A stretch of 64,000 nucleotides of DNA from Hirschia litorea (GTDB lineage: Bacteria; Pseudomonadota; Alphaproteobacteria; Caulobacterales; Hyphomonadaceae), in the NCBI RefSeq assembly GCF_042665075.1, contig NZ_JBHTBR010000009.1, positions 62,001-126,000 on the forward strand, in the 5' to 3' direction. Below are positions 26,490-36,009 of the stretch, one piece after another. The position numbers and the translations under genes are program-made. The notes beneath the pieces are model-generated. The model did no database searches, was not told the DNA's origin, and saw only the letters and a program-made list of their open reading frames with translations. Position 1 is the first letter of the stretch, and each line of letters begins with the position of its first letter.

Positions 26490-27644
26490 ATGCACAATAA
26501 GAATATCAATACTAAGCTTATAGATGGCTTTGTATCAGCGCGTAGTTTTGTCGCTTATGCTGAAAACAATACCCATGCGGCATTGGTTGAGTATTTATTG
26601 GAAAACACCAAGTGCAATATCCGTCATGTAATTTTAAAACGAAATGTTGTGTTTCAGTCCAAAAGTCTTGTTAAGGTACATCCTCTACCAGAGATCCGCA
26701 GCACGTCTCCAGCTCACACTTGGAACACGATACAAACCTTTTATTATGATCGTTTTAAAGACTATGATTTGATCTATTTTCAAGACCAAAGTTGGGAAAG
26801 CCAGGCTATTTCTGGAGCTACTATTCAGGCCGGACGTAAGCGATGCTTGATACAGGATGGTTTTTTGTCATTTGATGAAAAACGATCTTTCGGATTTAAA
26901 AAATGGTTCTGGGCATTTTCTCGACACATTGATTTTGTTCACCCCAAAAAACCCAAACCACATCTACATTTCTGGAAAAACCGACTACTATACAATCAAC
27001 ATTTTTTCGGGATTACTAGGCCTGATCAAATATGGGTTTTTGGCGAAAGTATGAAAGACAGGCTAATCCGCCAGTTCGGTATTAGCGCACAAAAAATATA
27101 TGTGACAGGCCCTATATTATTACCTCGAAATTTTCCTATAAAGCCTGCAAAAAAAATCACAATCCAGTCAGTTGAAAAACTAAAAATACTGTTTCTTGAT
27201 CAGTGTTTTCTACAATATGGACGAATTTCTGACAGAAATTGGAAACGAAACTATCTTCCACTTATTCATCATCTTACGAACTACGATCTAACTATTAAAA
27301 TTCATCCAGCCCAAACCAAAGAGGCCCTGAAAGACATTAAGCACTATGCTGGGGATAAGGCACGAATTTTGAACACCAAACGCTTGGAAGATCAAACGTT
27401 ACCCAAAATTGATATTGCAGTGACGGTATCATCTACATCTTTTGTTTATTGTTTATCAAAAGGTATTCCAGTTATTTTTTATGATGTTCAAGCATTAGAC
27501 AAGATGCCAGTTATATCTCACCCTTTGATAAAGGAAGTAGGTACCAAAGCTGACTTAGACACGGCCCTTTCTATCTATCTAGCCAATGGGAAATTCAATT
27601 TCAAAAAAGGCATTTCAATTGAATATCTCATCAATCCTGGTTAA
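26490..27644 (+). CDS. Putative GT-B glycosyltransferase with sialyltransferase-like motifs
   Basis: 384 residues. No family is obvious from overall wording, but three short motifs occur in the order known for bacterial GT-B sialyltransferases: Asp-Gly in CLIQDGFLSF (123-124), HP in LTIKIHPAQT (272-273) and Ser-Ser-Thr in AVTVSSTSFVY (314-316). The C-terminal half is Rossmann-like (LKILFLDQCF, GIPVIFYD). It is 118 bp before the NeuB-like gene on the same strand, so a nonulosonic acid transferase is the best hypothesis. Capsule-type glycerophosphotransferase folds are an alternative. Confidence 0.6.
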   Translation: MHNKNINTKLIDGFVSARSFVAYAENNTHAALVEYLLENTKCNIRHVILKRNVVFQSKSLVKVHPLPEIRSTSPAHTWNTIQTFYYDRFKDYDLIYFQDQSWESQAISGATIQAGRKRCLIQDGFLSFDEKRSFGFKKWFWAFSRHIDFVHPKKPKPHLHFWKNRLLYNQHFFGITRPDQIWVFGESMKDRLIRQFGISAQKIYVTGPILLPRNFPIKPAKKITIQSVEKLKILFLDQCFLQYGRISDRNWKRNYLPLIHHLTNYDLTIKIHPAQTKEALKDIKHYAGDKARILNTKRLEDQTLPKIDIAVTVSSTSFVYCLSKGIPVIFYDVQALDKMPVISHPLIKEVGTKADLDTALSIYLANGKFNFKKGISIEYLINPG

Positions 27645-27762
27645 TGGCCAACCTTCAAAAATAAAACCTAAGAATGAAAATTGATTACAGTTGACCTTAC
27701 AAGGCACATACATTAACCACACCTCACTACAATTGTGTGGTTGGAGAAGGAGTTTTTATACT

Positions 27763-28629
27763 ATGGTGCCGGCAAAAGTTATCGCTGAAATTGGATGCAA
27801 CCACTTAGGGGACATGAAAATCGCTAAAGAATTGATTTCAATAGCTAAATCATTCTGTGGTGCGGATTATGTTAAATTCCAAAAGCGTAATAATAGAGAA
27901 CTTCTCACACCTGAACAATATGAAGCTCCACATCCAGTTCCCGCAAATGCATATGGTGATACCTATGGGGCTCACCGTGAATACCTTGAGTTCTCGAAAG
28001 AGCAACACCAAGAACTTATGGATTACTGTGAAGAAATCGGGATCGGCTACTCAACTTCTGTATGGGATGTAACTTCTGCTCGAGAAATGGCCTCTCTTCA
28101 GCCAAGTTTTTTAAAAGTGCCTTCCGCGTGTAATCTATACTTCGACATGCTTGAAGTTCTTTGTACTGAGTACAAAGGCAAAATCCAATTATCTCTTGGT
28201 ATGACGACACAAGCTGAAGAAGAAAAAATCGTAGAATTCTTTGAAAAGCATGATCGCGCCAAAGATTTGCTTCTTTATGCATGTACATCCGGATACCCAG
28301 TACCAGCTGACCAAACTGCGTTACTTGAAATTACTCGCCTAAAAGAGAAGTTTGACGACCGTGTAGAAGCGATCGGTTTTTCTGGACATCACCTAGGTAT
28401 TGCTCTTGATATTGCTGCTTATACACTTGGCGCTCAGTGGATAGAACGCCACTACACCTTGGACCGCACTTGGAAAGGTACAGACCACGCCGCTTCTCTT
28501 GAGCCAGACGGTTTGAGAAAATTGTGTCGTGATCTTAAAAGTGTTTCTGCTGGCATGACATACAAAGCCCAAGAACTACTTCCAATAGAAATAGAAACAC
28601 GTAAAAAACTCAAATGGCAAGAATCGTAA
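27763..28629 (+). CDS. neuB: NeuB-family nonulosonic acid synthase lacking the SAF domain
   Basis: 288 residues from the ATG at 27763, preceded by AGAAGGAG ten bases away. TIM-barrel NeuB signatures: KVIAEIGCNHLGDMKIAKEL, YVKFQKRNN, LSLGMTTQAEEEKIVEF, CTSGYPVPADQTAL, GFSGHHLGIALDIAAYTLGA, then IERHYTLDRTWKGTDHAASL. It should condense PEP with ManNAc, mannose-6-phosphate or a related hexose to a nine-carbon 2-keto-3-deoxy acid. The usual C-terminal antifreeze-like (SAF) domain is absent: the protein stops after the IEIETRKKLKW region, about 60 residues short of standard NeuB. Its partner NeuA-HAD is at 39928. Confidence 0.88.
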   Translation: MVPAKVIAEIGCNHLGDMKIAKELISIAKSFCGADYVKFQKRNNRELLTPEQYEAPHPVPANAYGDTYGAHREYLEFSKEQHQELMDYCEEIGIGYSTSVWDVTSAREMASLQPSFLKVPSACNLYFDMLEVLCTEYKGKIQLSLGMTTQAEEEKIVEFFEKHDRAKDLLLYACTSGYPVPADQTALLEITRLKEKFDDRVEAIGFSGHHLGIALDIAAYTLGAQWIERHYTLDRTWKGTDHAASLEPDGLRKLCRDLKSVSAGMTYKAQELLPIEIETRKKLKWQES

Positions 28630-28687
28630 CTCAAGATCTCATTTCGAAACAACTTATGATTTACAAGCTATTTTAATTTAATGCTCG

Positions 28688-28720
28688 GCCACATGATATA
28701 TGAGTAATGTGTCATGTGGC
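28688..28720. terminator. Hairpin after neuB
   Basis: Inverted repeat GCCACATGA / TCATGTGGC with a 15-base spacer, 59 bp after the neuB stop. No T tract follows, so termination is possible but not certain. Confidence 0.4.
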
Positions 28721-28825
28721 GGCATGCAAGAGTATCAGATTTTATAGTAAATCGAACTCCATAAATTTTTTGCTTCCTTCGGAAATTGATTCGAAACTAT
28801 ACTTAATCTGAAAGTAAAATTTCCA

Positions 28826-29575
28826 ATGCCCTCACAGAAGCCTGCTTCACCAATTGATCCACTTAAACGGACAGTGTTAAGGTGGTTCTTGTCTTTGACT
28901 AGCACCTCAATTGACGAGCTTGAACGTTTGAAACCGGAGCTTGAACGTTTGAAACCGGAGCTTGAACGTTTGAAACTCCAAGAAAAGCGCAAAAAACTCA
29001 CAGAAAAAAGCTATCTAAATAGTCCGAGTAGACAAGAACGCGTCGTTCAAAAAATTTCTGAGGTTCTAGAATCACAAGGACTTAAAGAAGGTCGAATGCT
29101 AGAAATCGGTGGACGCGAAAACCCCTTGGGACGTTTCTTTCCAAATTTTGAATGTATGAACATGGATTTGGCGAATACTGGTGAAAATGTTGTTATCGGT
29201 GATATAACAGGATGCCCTGAGATTGAGTCTGAAAGCTTTGATGTAATTATTAGTTTTGATGTGTTCGAACACATCAATCGCCCTTGGTTAGCTGCAAATG
29301 AAATAACGCGCCTTTTGAAGCCTGGTGGTATTACCTTCCACTCAACGCTTTGGAGTTGGCGTTATCACCCCTGCCCGATTGACTATTGGCGCTTTTCTCC
29401 AGACGCCCTTGAATTTCTATTCAACGATCTAGAACCATTACTCAAAGAATTCGATAGCGTCGAACGCCGCCGTAATATTCTTGGGCGCGGCAAATATAAA
29501 GTAAAAGCCGATGCAATAGGTGGCTGGAGAGAGAACTGGCGTGTAAATTTCGGTGGTAGAAAACCGTCCAACTAA
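28826..29575 (+). CDS. SAM-dependent methyltransferase with a short N-terminal heptad repeat
   Basis: 249 residues. The class I methyltransferase core has MLEIGGRENPLGRFFPNFE (SAM loop), MDLANTGENVVIGDITG, SFDVIISFDVFEHINRPW and LKPGGITFHSTLWSWRYHPC. Residues 31-51 hold three copies of ELERLKP, encoded by a perfect 21-bp DNA repeat, forming a small charged helix. It may methylate a sugar or a lipid-linked intermediate of the adjacent pathway. A truncated IS follows immediately, so anything originally downstream has been lost. Confidence 0.85.
   Translation: MPSQKPASPIDPLKRTVLRWFLSLTSTSIDELERLKPELERLKPELERLKLQEKRKKLTEKSYLNSPSRQERVVQKISEVLESQGLKEGRMLEIGGRENPLGRFFPNFECMNMDLANTGENVVIGDITGCPEIESESFDVIISFDVFEHINRPWLAANEITRLLKPGGITFHSTLWSWRYHPCPIDYWRFSPDALEFLFNDLEPLLKEFDSVERRRNILGRGKYKVKADAIGGWRENWRVNFGGRKPSN
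28916..28978. repeat. Three 21-bp tandem repeats
   Basis: Unit gagcttgaacgtttgaaacc plus g, repeated three times (the last differs at its end), coding for ELERLKP in the methyltransferase N-terminus. Copy number could change by slippage without loss of frame. Confidence 0.95.
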
Positions 29576-29652
29576 ATCGGAGTTCCTCTCGCCTGGCCTA
29601 AGAAGTTGGACTCTTTTCGAACTCCAATGGGACTGCTCGCTATCCTGAATGT

Positions 29653-29819
29653 TGAAGTGCTTGGCTTAGGTAGTCCAACCTCGATGTTAAAATCCAGCAG
29701 CGATTTTGACCTTACCACTATGGCATAGGTCGGTGTTGCGGGCAAACTCAGCGGGAGATTGCCCATTGTGAGCCATGTGAGGACGACACTCATTGTAGTC
29801 ACACCGCCAGGCCTCAATC
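29653..29819. repeat. 167-bp IS end, copy 1
   Basis: Same orientation and about 165 of 167 bases identical to 41371-41537. Contains the 3' end of an IS3-family orfB and the element's outer end, which begins tgaagtgcttgg. It marks the left edge of the nonulosonate/ABC module. Confidence 0.93.
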
Positions 29820-30397
29820 AGGCGTCTTGCCTCGGGTAGGGACGCGAACCAATTAACGTTCAAGCATTCGTCTCTCAGCGATCCATTAAAGGATTCGATG
29901 TGGGCATTATCGGTTGGCGTACCAGGCCGCGAGAAGTCCATTTTCACTTTGTGATGATACGCCCATAGATCGACGATCTGTCCCGTGAATTCTGCACCAT
30001 TGTCGGCAAACAGAGCCCTCGGAGCTCCGCGCAGATACACCAACCGGTTCAGTACCCGAGCCACATCTTCGCCCCTCAGTCGCGCCCCAACTTCGATCGC
30101 AAGGCACTCTCGCGAGTAGACATCTATCACGGTCAACAAGCGCATCTTTGACCCGAAAGATAGCTGGTCATGCACAAAGTCGAGGCTCCGCGCCTCGTTT
30201 AATTTCGAAGGCTGACAGCGTGATTCACGATGTGTGGCCATCTTGCGCCGACGCGGCCGCTTCGCCCGTAGGCACAGACCTTCTTCACAATACACCCGGT
30301 AGACAACATTGCGGCCGACCTGCCAGCCTTCCCGCTTCAACATGATGTGGACACGTCGATATCCAAAGCGGATGCGGGCCGAAACCTTCTCACGTTA
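29687..30397 (-). pseudogene. 5'-truncated IS3-family transposase OrfB
   Basis: The frame is open upstream of the first ATG to about 30397 (REKVSARIRFGYRRVHIML) and ends at 29687. DDE residues are in RSLDFVHD, LFADNGAEF and AHIESFNGS, followed by WRCDYNECRPHMAHNGQSP. The N-terminal region and orfA are missing, with the break about 30 bp before the end of the 760-residue glycosyltransferase gene. Its base composition is clearly more GC-rich than its neighbours, in line with recent arrival. Confidence 0.9.
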
Positions 30398-30429
30398 GTC
30401 TTTATGGCATCAACCACTCAATTAAGTTA

Positions 30430-32712
30430 TCAGATACTCAAAAGTTCTTTTTTCTTCATCTTCTCCAATAGACTCTTGCAGGCATTTGAGTCTCCTCCTT
30501 GAAGGAAAAACTGCTCAAATATTTGCTTCGCTTCTTGGAGGCGTCCGAGCTTGTAGAGGGCTTGGCCTCGTTCTCTCAAGAACTTGGGGAGCATTTGTGA
30601 TTGATAGTCTACTTCTTGGTCCATATAGTGCAATAGCTCTTCATATAATTTGGCTTCGGACAAGCGTTGCATATTCCGAAAAACCGATAGATTCGGATCT
30701 ATAGTTTCTTGGATTCTGGATTTAATCTCTACTAAATCACCGACACTTCCATCACATACATAATACCTTTCGAAGGCATCCTGAACATCACTCGATGTAG
30801 TATGCAAAACATCAAAGTCAAAATCGACTGCTCTAAGCTGCTTCATCAGGGCTTCAAAGCAATCCATCGTACTCGTGTTATACTTATTTGGGTTCACCCC
30901 ATCAAAATTCTGCCCTGAGAAATCAATGCCTGTACATTCAATTCGTTGCGCACCCAAAATAGCAAAGATCTGGACTGCAGAGAAGAACACGCCCATGGCA
31001 TCCATAATCGGCGCGTTTGCATCCGTGAAGTTAAACTCATCTCGGCGCGCATCAAAAGCCATCGATGACAAATTATAAGATATGAAAGGCACGTTGAGCT
31101 TTTTCAAAAGGTCAGTATCGAGCTTATTGTGAAGCTGGCTACGACGGTTGATTTGACCATAAATTCGCACTACGTCTTTCGTCAGATACTGAGGCCAAGC
31201 TTTTGGTGAATGAGGTGCATCCTGCATCACGTGCACATCGCACGCGATAGCCGAGTTGAGAACCGAACGGTTTAGTCCAACAAGAATTTTCCCTTCACAT
31301 TCTGCTTCGGTTAACAGGGTAGAGCTGCTACCTGCCCCCATAATGACAACCGTTTTGCCACGAATTTTTGAGCTCAATTCTGCTATATCATCTGCAGTGA
31401 ATGCGGGAGCCTCATCTGCTCCAAGAAATTTTTCAATAACCCTATCATACAGCCTAAGATATCCATCAAGGAATCGTTCCTGCGTAAAAAAGTTATCATA
31501 AACTTTTTTGGCACGGGCACCGATTTCTTTTGGTGCTGTATTAATGATCTCATCGACACTTTTGTCGGATGCATTGTCAGGGTCAAAATATACAACGTTC
31601 TTATCTATATCAAAATCCATATTGCCTTCAGTCGGGGTTAGAATGAGCCCCTTGGACAGGCTCATAGCTTCGAGTGAAGAAAAATCAAAAATTGCGTGGC
31701 GTTGCTGCATTAAAAACCAATCCGCCTGAGCAACAATGCCCATAGCGATCGGATGCGACAACCGCTGGGGAATCAATATCGTTTTAAAGGAATATTCCCT
31801 TGAGTTCTTTTGAAGCTTTTCATAATACCCGCCTTTGTGCTTTGTACCCAAAGCGATCCAGATGATTTTCTTTTCGGTTTTGTTCGCTAGCTTTTCTAAC
31901 AGGACAGGGCATCGGTCGACACCTTTATTATAACTGTAGTCCCCGACTGTCACAAATACCAAATATTGCGATCGCAAATCCGGATTCAAAAGTTCTACGC
32001 AGCCATGCTGCACAAAAACCCCCTGAGCCGCTTCTTCAGATATCTCAAAATCGTCGGCTGCGTTATAAACTGGCTCTGGACCAAAATTAACCTTCCCTAG
32101 AGCCGTTGTTTCCGTGGTTTTCTCGAAAGCTTCGTATGCTCCTCTACTCGGAAAAACCACTTCTAGAGCATTCTCAAAAGCGGTCTTCTCATAGTGGTTC
32201 ATGATCCACCGCTCTGACGGGTTTAAAATCTCTCCAAAACTGGTTCGCTCATGGGTAAAGCTACCCTGCTGATGGTAAACTAAAACATAGGGATATCCCG
32301 CAGAATACGCACCGACAGCAGAGCCAATATCGTGACAAACGAAGACATATTTGCAACCAGCTTTCATTGTAAACTGTTGGGGTAATTTAGAAAAAAGCTC
32401 ACAAGTAACAAAATACTCTGCCTCTAGAAGTTTCCTTGCCATGGTTCCTAGGCTATGCTGCTTATTGAAATATTGCAGCCATGCTGGAAGGGCAATCTTT
32501 TTTGGTTCAAAAAAGTAACGTGAATACAATCCTCTATACTTCGGCCCGACCGCATCACGTAAGACTTTCAGAACACCGTTTGGTCCGCCGGTTGCTGCAC
32601 CAGGCGGAAGGGGACGATACGCAATATTAATAAATTGAATGTCAGTGACAACATCATCGCTTGCAAGTTCTTGATGTGCTAATTCGGCCTGAAGGTGTTT
32701 GGGAAATAACAT
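30430..32712 (-). CDS. Three-part glycosyltransferase: GT4-like, GT42-like and TPR
   Basis: 760 residues. Residues about 1-430 resemble a GT-B family 4 enzyme (QYLVFVTVGDYSYNKGVD, KKIIWIALGTKHKGG, then FDFSSLEAMSLSKGLILTPT with the EX7E-type Glu348). Residues about 451-640 form a second Rossmann unit like GT42/DUF115: GKTVVIMGAGSSS at the nucleotide loop, VGLNRSVLNSAIACDVHVMQ, and MGVFFSAVQIFAILGAQRIE followed by CTGIDF. The last 70 residues contain a TPR-like hairpin (RGQALYKLGRLQEAKQIFE). Such a protein could add two successive sugars, one perhaps a nonulosonate. It is next to glf. Confidence 0.72.
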   Translation of the reverse strand: MLFPKHLQAELAHQELASDDVVTDIQFINIAYRPLPPGAATGGPNGVLKVLRDAVGPKYRGLYSRYFFEPKKIALPAWLQYFNKQHSLGTMARKLLEAEYFVTCELFSKLPQQFTMKAGCKYVFVCHDIGSAVGAYSAGYPYVLVYHQQGSFTHERTSFGEILNPSERWIMNHYEKTAFENALEVVFPSRGAYEAFEKTTETTALGKVNFGPEPVYNAADDFEISEEAAQGVFVQHGCVELLNPDLRSQYLVFVTVGDYSYNKGVDRCPVLLEKLANKTEKKIIWIALGTKHKGGYYEKLQKNSREYSFKTILIPQRLSHPIAMGIVAQADWFLMQQRHAIFDFSSLEAMSLSKGLILTPTEGNMDFDIDKNVVYFDPDNASDKSVDEIINTAPKEIGARAKKVYDNFFTQERFLDGYLRLYDRVIEKFLGADEAPAFTADDIAELSSKIRGKTVVIMGAGSSSTLLTEAECEGKILVGLNRSVLNSAIACDVHVMQDAPHSPKAWPQYLTKDVVRIYGQINRRSQLHNKLDTDLLKKLNVPFISYNLSSMAFDARRDEFNFTDANAPIMDAMGVFFSAVQIFAILGAQRIECTGIDFSGQNFDGVNPNKYNTSTMDCFEALMKQLRAVDFDFDVLHTTSSDVQDAFERYYVCDGSVGDLVEIKSRIQETIDPNLSVFRNMQRLSEAKLYEELLHYMDQEVDYQSQMLPKFLRERGQALYKLGRLQEAKQIFEQFFLQGGDSNACKSLLEKMKKKELLSI

Positions 32713-32745
32713 TAGTCTAACTTTCTAGAAAATACGAGGCAGCTC

Positions 32746-33831
32746 TCAGCCGAGCCATTTTGTAACACCTTGAAGGCTTTGCATGATGACTTGGTGCATA
32801 TCAAGGTACTGATAAGTACCGCAGCGACCAATGAACTGCATACGGTCAGAGACTTTTTTTGCCTCGGATTTGTATTGTTGGTAGACATTGGCGTAACGGT
32901 TGTCGGACGTCTTTACAGGATAGTAACGCTCGAAAGCATTGTCTTCATAAGAACAGGGTTCTTCGACAGTGTGGATATATTTCTGACCTGAAATGCGATG
33001 TTGCGGAATGTTGTGCCAATAGGTTTCACGCGTGAATGGCCCGGTATCTGTGAAGTTAATGGTCACATGGCCCTGCGACTGGTCTTCTTCTGAGATGTTA
33101 TGGTGAAAACGGATCGACCGATAAGGCAACGGGCCAAAAGTATAGTGGAAGTATTCGTCAATCGCCATACTGTTGAAGATATAGTCAAAATCTTTTTCCA
33201 TGTCCATACTAAATGGAGTTTCCAACTTGATGGAAATGTTTGGGTGCTCGAAGATAGCCTCAAATATAGACGTATATCCATTAGTGGGAACTGCCTGAAA
33301 GCTATCATCAGGAAAATACCGCTCTTCATTGTCAGTTCTGATCTTTACACGGCGTACCACATCTACCGACATCTCACGCAAGGACATACCCCACATTTTC
33401 TCGGTATATCGTTGAAAAAATAATTCGGTCAATTCTTCTCCAATCTGACCAATGAGATACCCGCGAGCATCGTCAGCGTCGACGGAGGTATCCATCGGTA
33501 ATGTTTCAAGACTCTTACCCAAAACGCGCTGCACAGTTTCGCTGTTTACAGGAAAGGGAACCAACTCACCATTTTCTAATTTTGCGCGCACTTTGTGAAC
33601 GTATGGTTGCCAGTCGGTAAACTGGCTTAGCCACTCGACAACACGATTGTTTGAAGTATGAAAAAGATGTGGGCCATACTTGTGCACCCTAACGCCTTCA
33701 ACTACATGGTCATAGGCGTTACCCGCAATGTGGTCGCGCTTGTCGATCACCTCCACGTGATGGCCGGCTTCAGCACATTCTCTTGCATATACTGCTCCGC
33801 TGAAACCCGCACCTACAACCAATATTTTCAT
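32746..33831 (-). CDS. glf: UDP-galactopyranose mutase
   Basis: 361 residues from the ATG at 33831, preceded by AGGGGA; this gives the standard start MKILVVGAGFSGAVYARECA with the FAD-binding GxGxxG. Further signatures: HVEVIDKRDHIAGNAYD, VHKYGPHLFHT, KMWGMSLREM, NFTDTGPFTRETYWHNI and FIGRCGTYQYLDMHQVI. It converts UDP-galactopyranose to UDP-galactofuranose, so the glycan of this module probably contains Galf. It lies 33 bp upstream of the three-part glycosyltransferase gene and both are likely cotranscribed. Confidence 0.97.
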   Translation of the reverse strand: MKILVVGAGFSGAVYARECAEAGHHVEVIDKRDHIAGNAYDHVVEGVRVHKYGPHLFHTSNNRVVEWLSQFTDWQPYVHKVRAKLENGELVPFPVNSETVQRVLGKSLETLPMDTSVDADDARGYLIGQIGEELTELFFQRYTEKMWGMSLREMSVDVVRRVKIRTDNEERYFPDDSFQAVPTNGYTSIFEAIFEHPNISIKLETPFSMDMEKDFDYIFNSMAIDEYFHYTFGPLPYRSIRFHHNISEEDQSQGHVTINFTDTGPFTRETYWHNIPQHRISGQKYIHTVEEPCSYEDNAFERYYPVKTSDNRYANVYQQYKSEAKKVSDRMQFIGRCGTYQYLDMHQVIMQSLQGVTKWLG

Positions 33832-34297
33832 TACATTTCCCCTTGCTTTAACAACCGATCCTACTTCGTTTCGTATTGCATGCGTAGAAGCATAGTCCCC
33901 TTCGTTAGCGTTTTGGGGACACGGCACAACTTAAACGAAAAGAAAATTCGAACCACCTGACTTGCTTTATGAAGAGCGCCACTGTTTCTAATAAAAAACG
34001 GCATGCTTCGAGCATTCTTCATATGAGTCGACCCATTTTGTCCATGCCATATAGTTCGATACATTAACTAAACCTAATATAGCCATAACGGTTTGGGGGA
34101 TACAGTTACCCCCCTCCCTCCAAACCTACTTTAAAAAAATACACCCTTAATAAATATGTCCTGCAGATAAGTCTAATTCGAATAAAGCACTGTATTAATT
34201 CCACAAATGAATATCAATTTTATCTAACTTACAATAAGTTAAAGTCATTCATCTTAAACTTACCGATTTCCTTCTGTTAAATAGTCAGATTCAGATG
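33832..34297. other. 466-bp gene-free region
   Basis: Between glf and the end of the DUF6716-like gene. Readable frames here are not protein-like. A long imperfect hairpin with arms GGTTTGG / CCAAACC and G/C runs (34090-34126) could stop the upstream transcript; the rest should contain the glf promoter. Confidence 0.45.
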
Positions 34298-35872
34298 CTA
34301 TCTATAATCCCGTTTATTCTCAGTTTTGTTCAGGCCTTCCATACATACAGTCGCAATAAAAGGCACTATCTTGCCGATAACTGGCAATCGTTGGACCCCA
34401 TCCCATACATTAGCCAGCCTCAACACCATTCTACGCTTTGAAGGAATTTGTGGTAAAAAGTCGGGATCAAAAGCAGGGTCTACTCTACGGCGCACTGATA
34501 TTAACGAAGAAGCAGCAATAGCCTTCAAAGGCCCACGCATACCCGGCAAACGGGCAAGAATACCTACCGCACGAGTTGCAACCGACACCATGATTTGCTT
34601 CATTGATAAGCGTTTTTTAGCTATCTGCATTGCCGCTACTTGGGTCTCTTCAGCTTCAAAAGCGGCAGATATTGTTATTTCAGTACTCATCATCTTTTCA
34701 TACGCATGTCGATATGGTGTTGTAGGCATCTGCATTCCAGATGGATCACCTTCCCACTCTGCGATTTTACTTTCAACACGATTTAAGATTTCGCCAGATG
34801 GATTGTCAGCTATGGATAATTGTCTTTCTACCCAAGTATCATCCACATCTTGAAATTCATGGTTCTCAATCTGATCAAATGTCATCAATCGATTACTAGA
34901 TGCGAAGAAAGGACCGCCGTATATATCTGAAAAGCCAAAATCAGCTATTGTTGCGAAAGGGACGCCGTAAAACCATGCTTCAGGTGCAGCTGTTGAACTG
35001 ACAGATAACACCAAATCAGCTTTGCTAATCAATTCTGGCATCGGTTCGTATACGACTGCAAAGTTCTGCGGGATGTCCTCTACTGCAAACCATTTTTCCA
35101 AGAGTTCAAGATAAGAAAATTTTTCTTTATTGAATGCTTTTTCACCCGGCTTGTGCCGTGGTTTAAACAAGACTTGGCTGTCTGGATAACGGCGCGCATA
35201 GTCCATTAAACGCTTCAATAAATACAATCTCTCGCGTCTGAGAGCCGGAACAGTTGGTTGTGCAGCAAATACGATCACCTTGGGAGGAAAATTTACGGAG
35301 GGACGTTTTTCAACACCACCAAATATCGTCAAGCCAGAGCAAATCAATGCCTCATCCTTGCGACCAAACATTGGCAGCGCCTCACGCATCAATTCATAAT
35401 CTTGTTTTGAGTTTACACAAAGAAAATCTGAATCTATCCGATCAGCCATACCGCCCAACCAACGTTCCAGTACTAACCCAGCATACCCAGCTACCATAAC
35501 CGGGCGTGTCTCAGACTCTCCTTTAGAAAACGCTTCATCAACCAATGTGTTAAGCGTTGCAGTGGAACGGCCATCCACAATCATAAAAACAGCATCATAA
35601 TCAAAAATTTTGCCGGATTCCACGAGATATTCAGCAGTCGTTGAAAACGGACGTGTCTTTGCTCCAGAAGCCTTCCACTGTTCTCTCGTTATTTGTGCTC
35701 TTCCTTTATCAGATTTGCGAATTAGAACACAGTAGTCCATCCAAAAACCGCGTTCATTTGCTTCTTTTTCAAGAAAAGCTCCCCATTTCAAACTGGAATC
35801 AAAAGCTCCTACAAGTAAAAATCTTCGGTTTTTGGATTTATACGTTGAACGCAAATCTATTACTCCAGTCAA
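34298..35872 (-). CDS. DUF6716-like putative glycosyltransferase
   Basis: 524 residues; TTG start at 35872 without a good ribosome site, so the N-terminus is uncertain. The opening FLLVGAFDSSLKWGAFLEKE, then VMVAGYAGLVLERWLGGM, VIVFAAQPTVPALRRERLYL, VLFKPRHKPGE and LVLSVSSTAAPEAWFYGVPF resemble, from memory, actinobacterial DUF6716 proteins, which are thought to be GT-B transferases and often lie near sialic acid genes. About 120 extra C-terminal residues here carry basic helices that may bind membrane. A role in polymer assembly with the ABC exporter is likely; a search would be needed to confirm the family. Confidence 0.65.
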   Translation of the reverse strand: MTGVIDLRSTYKSKNRRFLLVGAFDSSLKWGAFLEKEANERGFWMDYCVLIRKSDKGRAQITREQWKASGAKTRPFSTTAEYLVESGKIFDYDAVFMIVDGRSTATLNTLVDEAFSKGESETRPVMVAGYAGLVLERWLGGMADRIDSDFLCVNSKQDYELMREALPMFGRKDEALICSGLTIFGGVEKRPSVNFPPKVIVFAAQPTVPALRRERLYLLKRLMDYARRYPDSQVLFKPRHKPGEKAFNKEKFSYLELLEKWFAVEDIPQNFAVVYEPMPELISKADLVLSVSSTAAPEAWFYGVPFATIADFGFSDIYGGPFFASSNRLMTFDQIENHEFQDVDDTWVERQLSIADNPSGEILNRVESKIAEWEGDPSGMQMPTTPYRHAYEKMMSTEITISAAFEAEETQVAAMQIAKKRLSMKQIMVSVATRAVGILARLPGMRGPLKAIAASSLISVRRRVDPAFDPDFLPQIPSKRRMVLRLANVWDGVQRLPVIGKIVPFIATVCMEGLNKTENKRDYR

Positions 35873-36009
35873 ATTAGTAAAACTATTTTAATACCGGCGC
35901 TTATGGCATTTAAAATCAAACATGTGGTTTATATTATTTGACTAAACCTACCAATTGCATTCTTATTTAAATAGAAACTCTAAATGATAAATCACCTAGC
36001 TGGAGAAAT

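Noticed and set aside
33100..33423. 107-codon plus-strand frame opposite glf
   Set aside because: Lies entirely antisense to a well-supported enzyme.
34090..34126. Hairpin taken as a strong terminator
   Set aside because: The pairing is broken by unequal G/C runs and there is no T tract, so only mentioned as possible.
34326..34853. 175-codon plus-strand frame opposite the DUF6716-like gene
   Set aside because: Shadow of the minus-strand gene; no start signal or recognisable domain.
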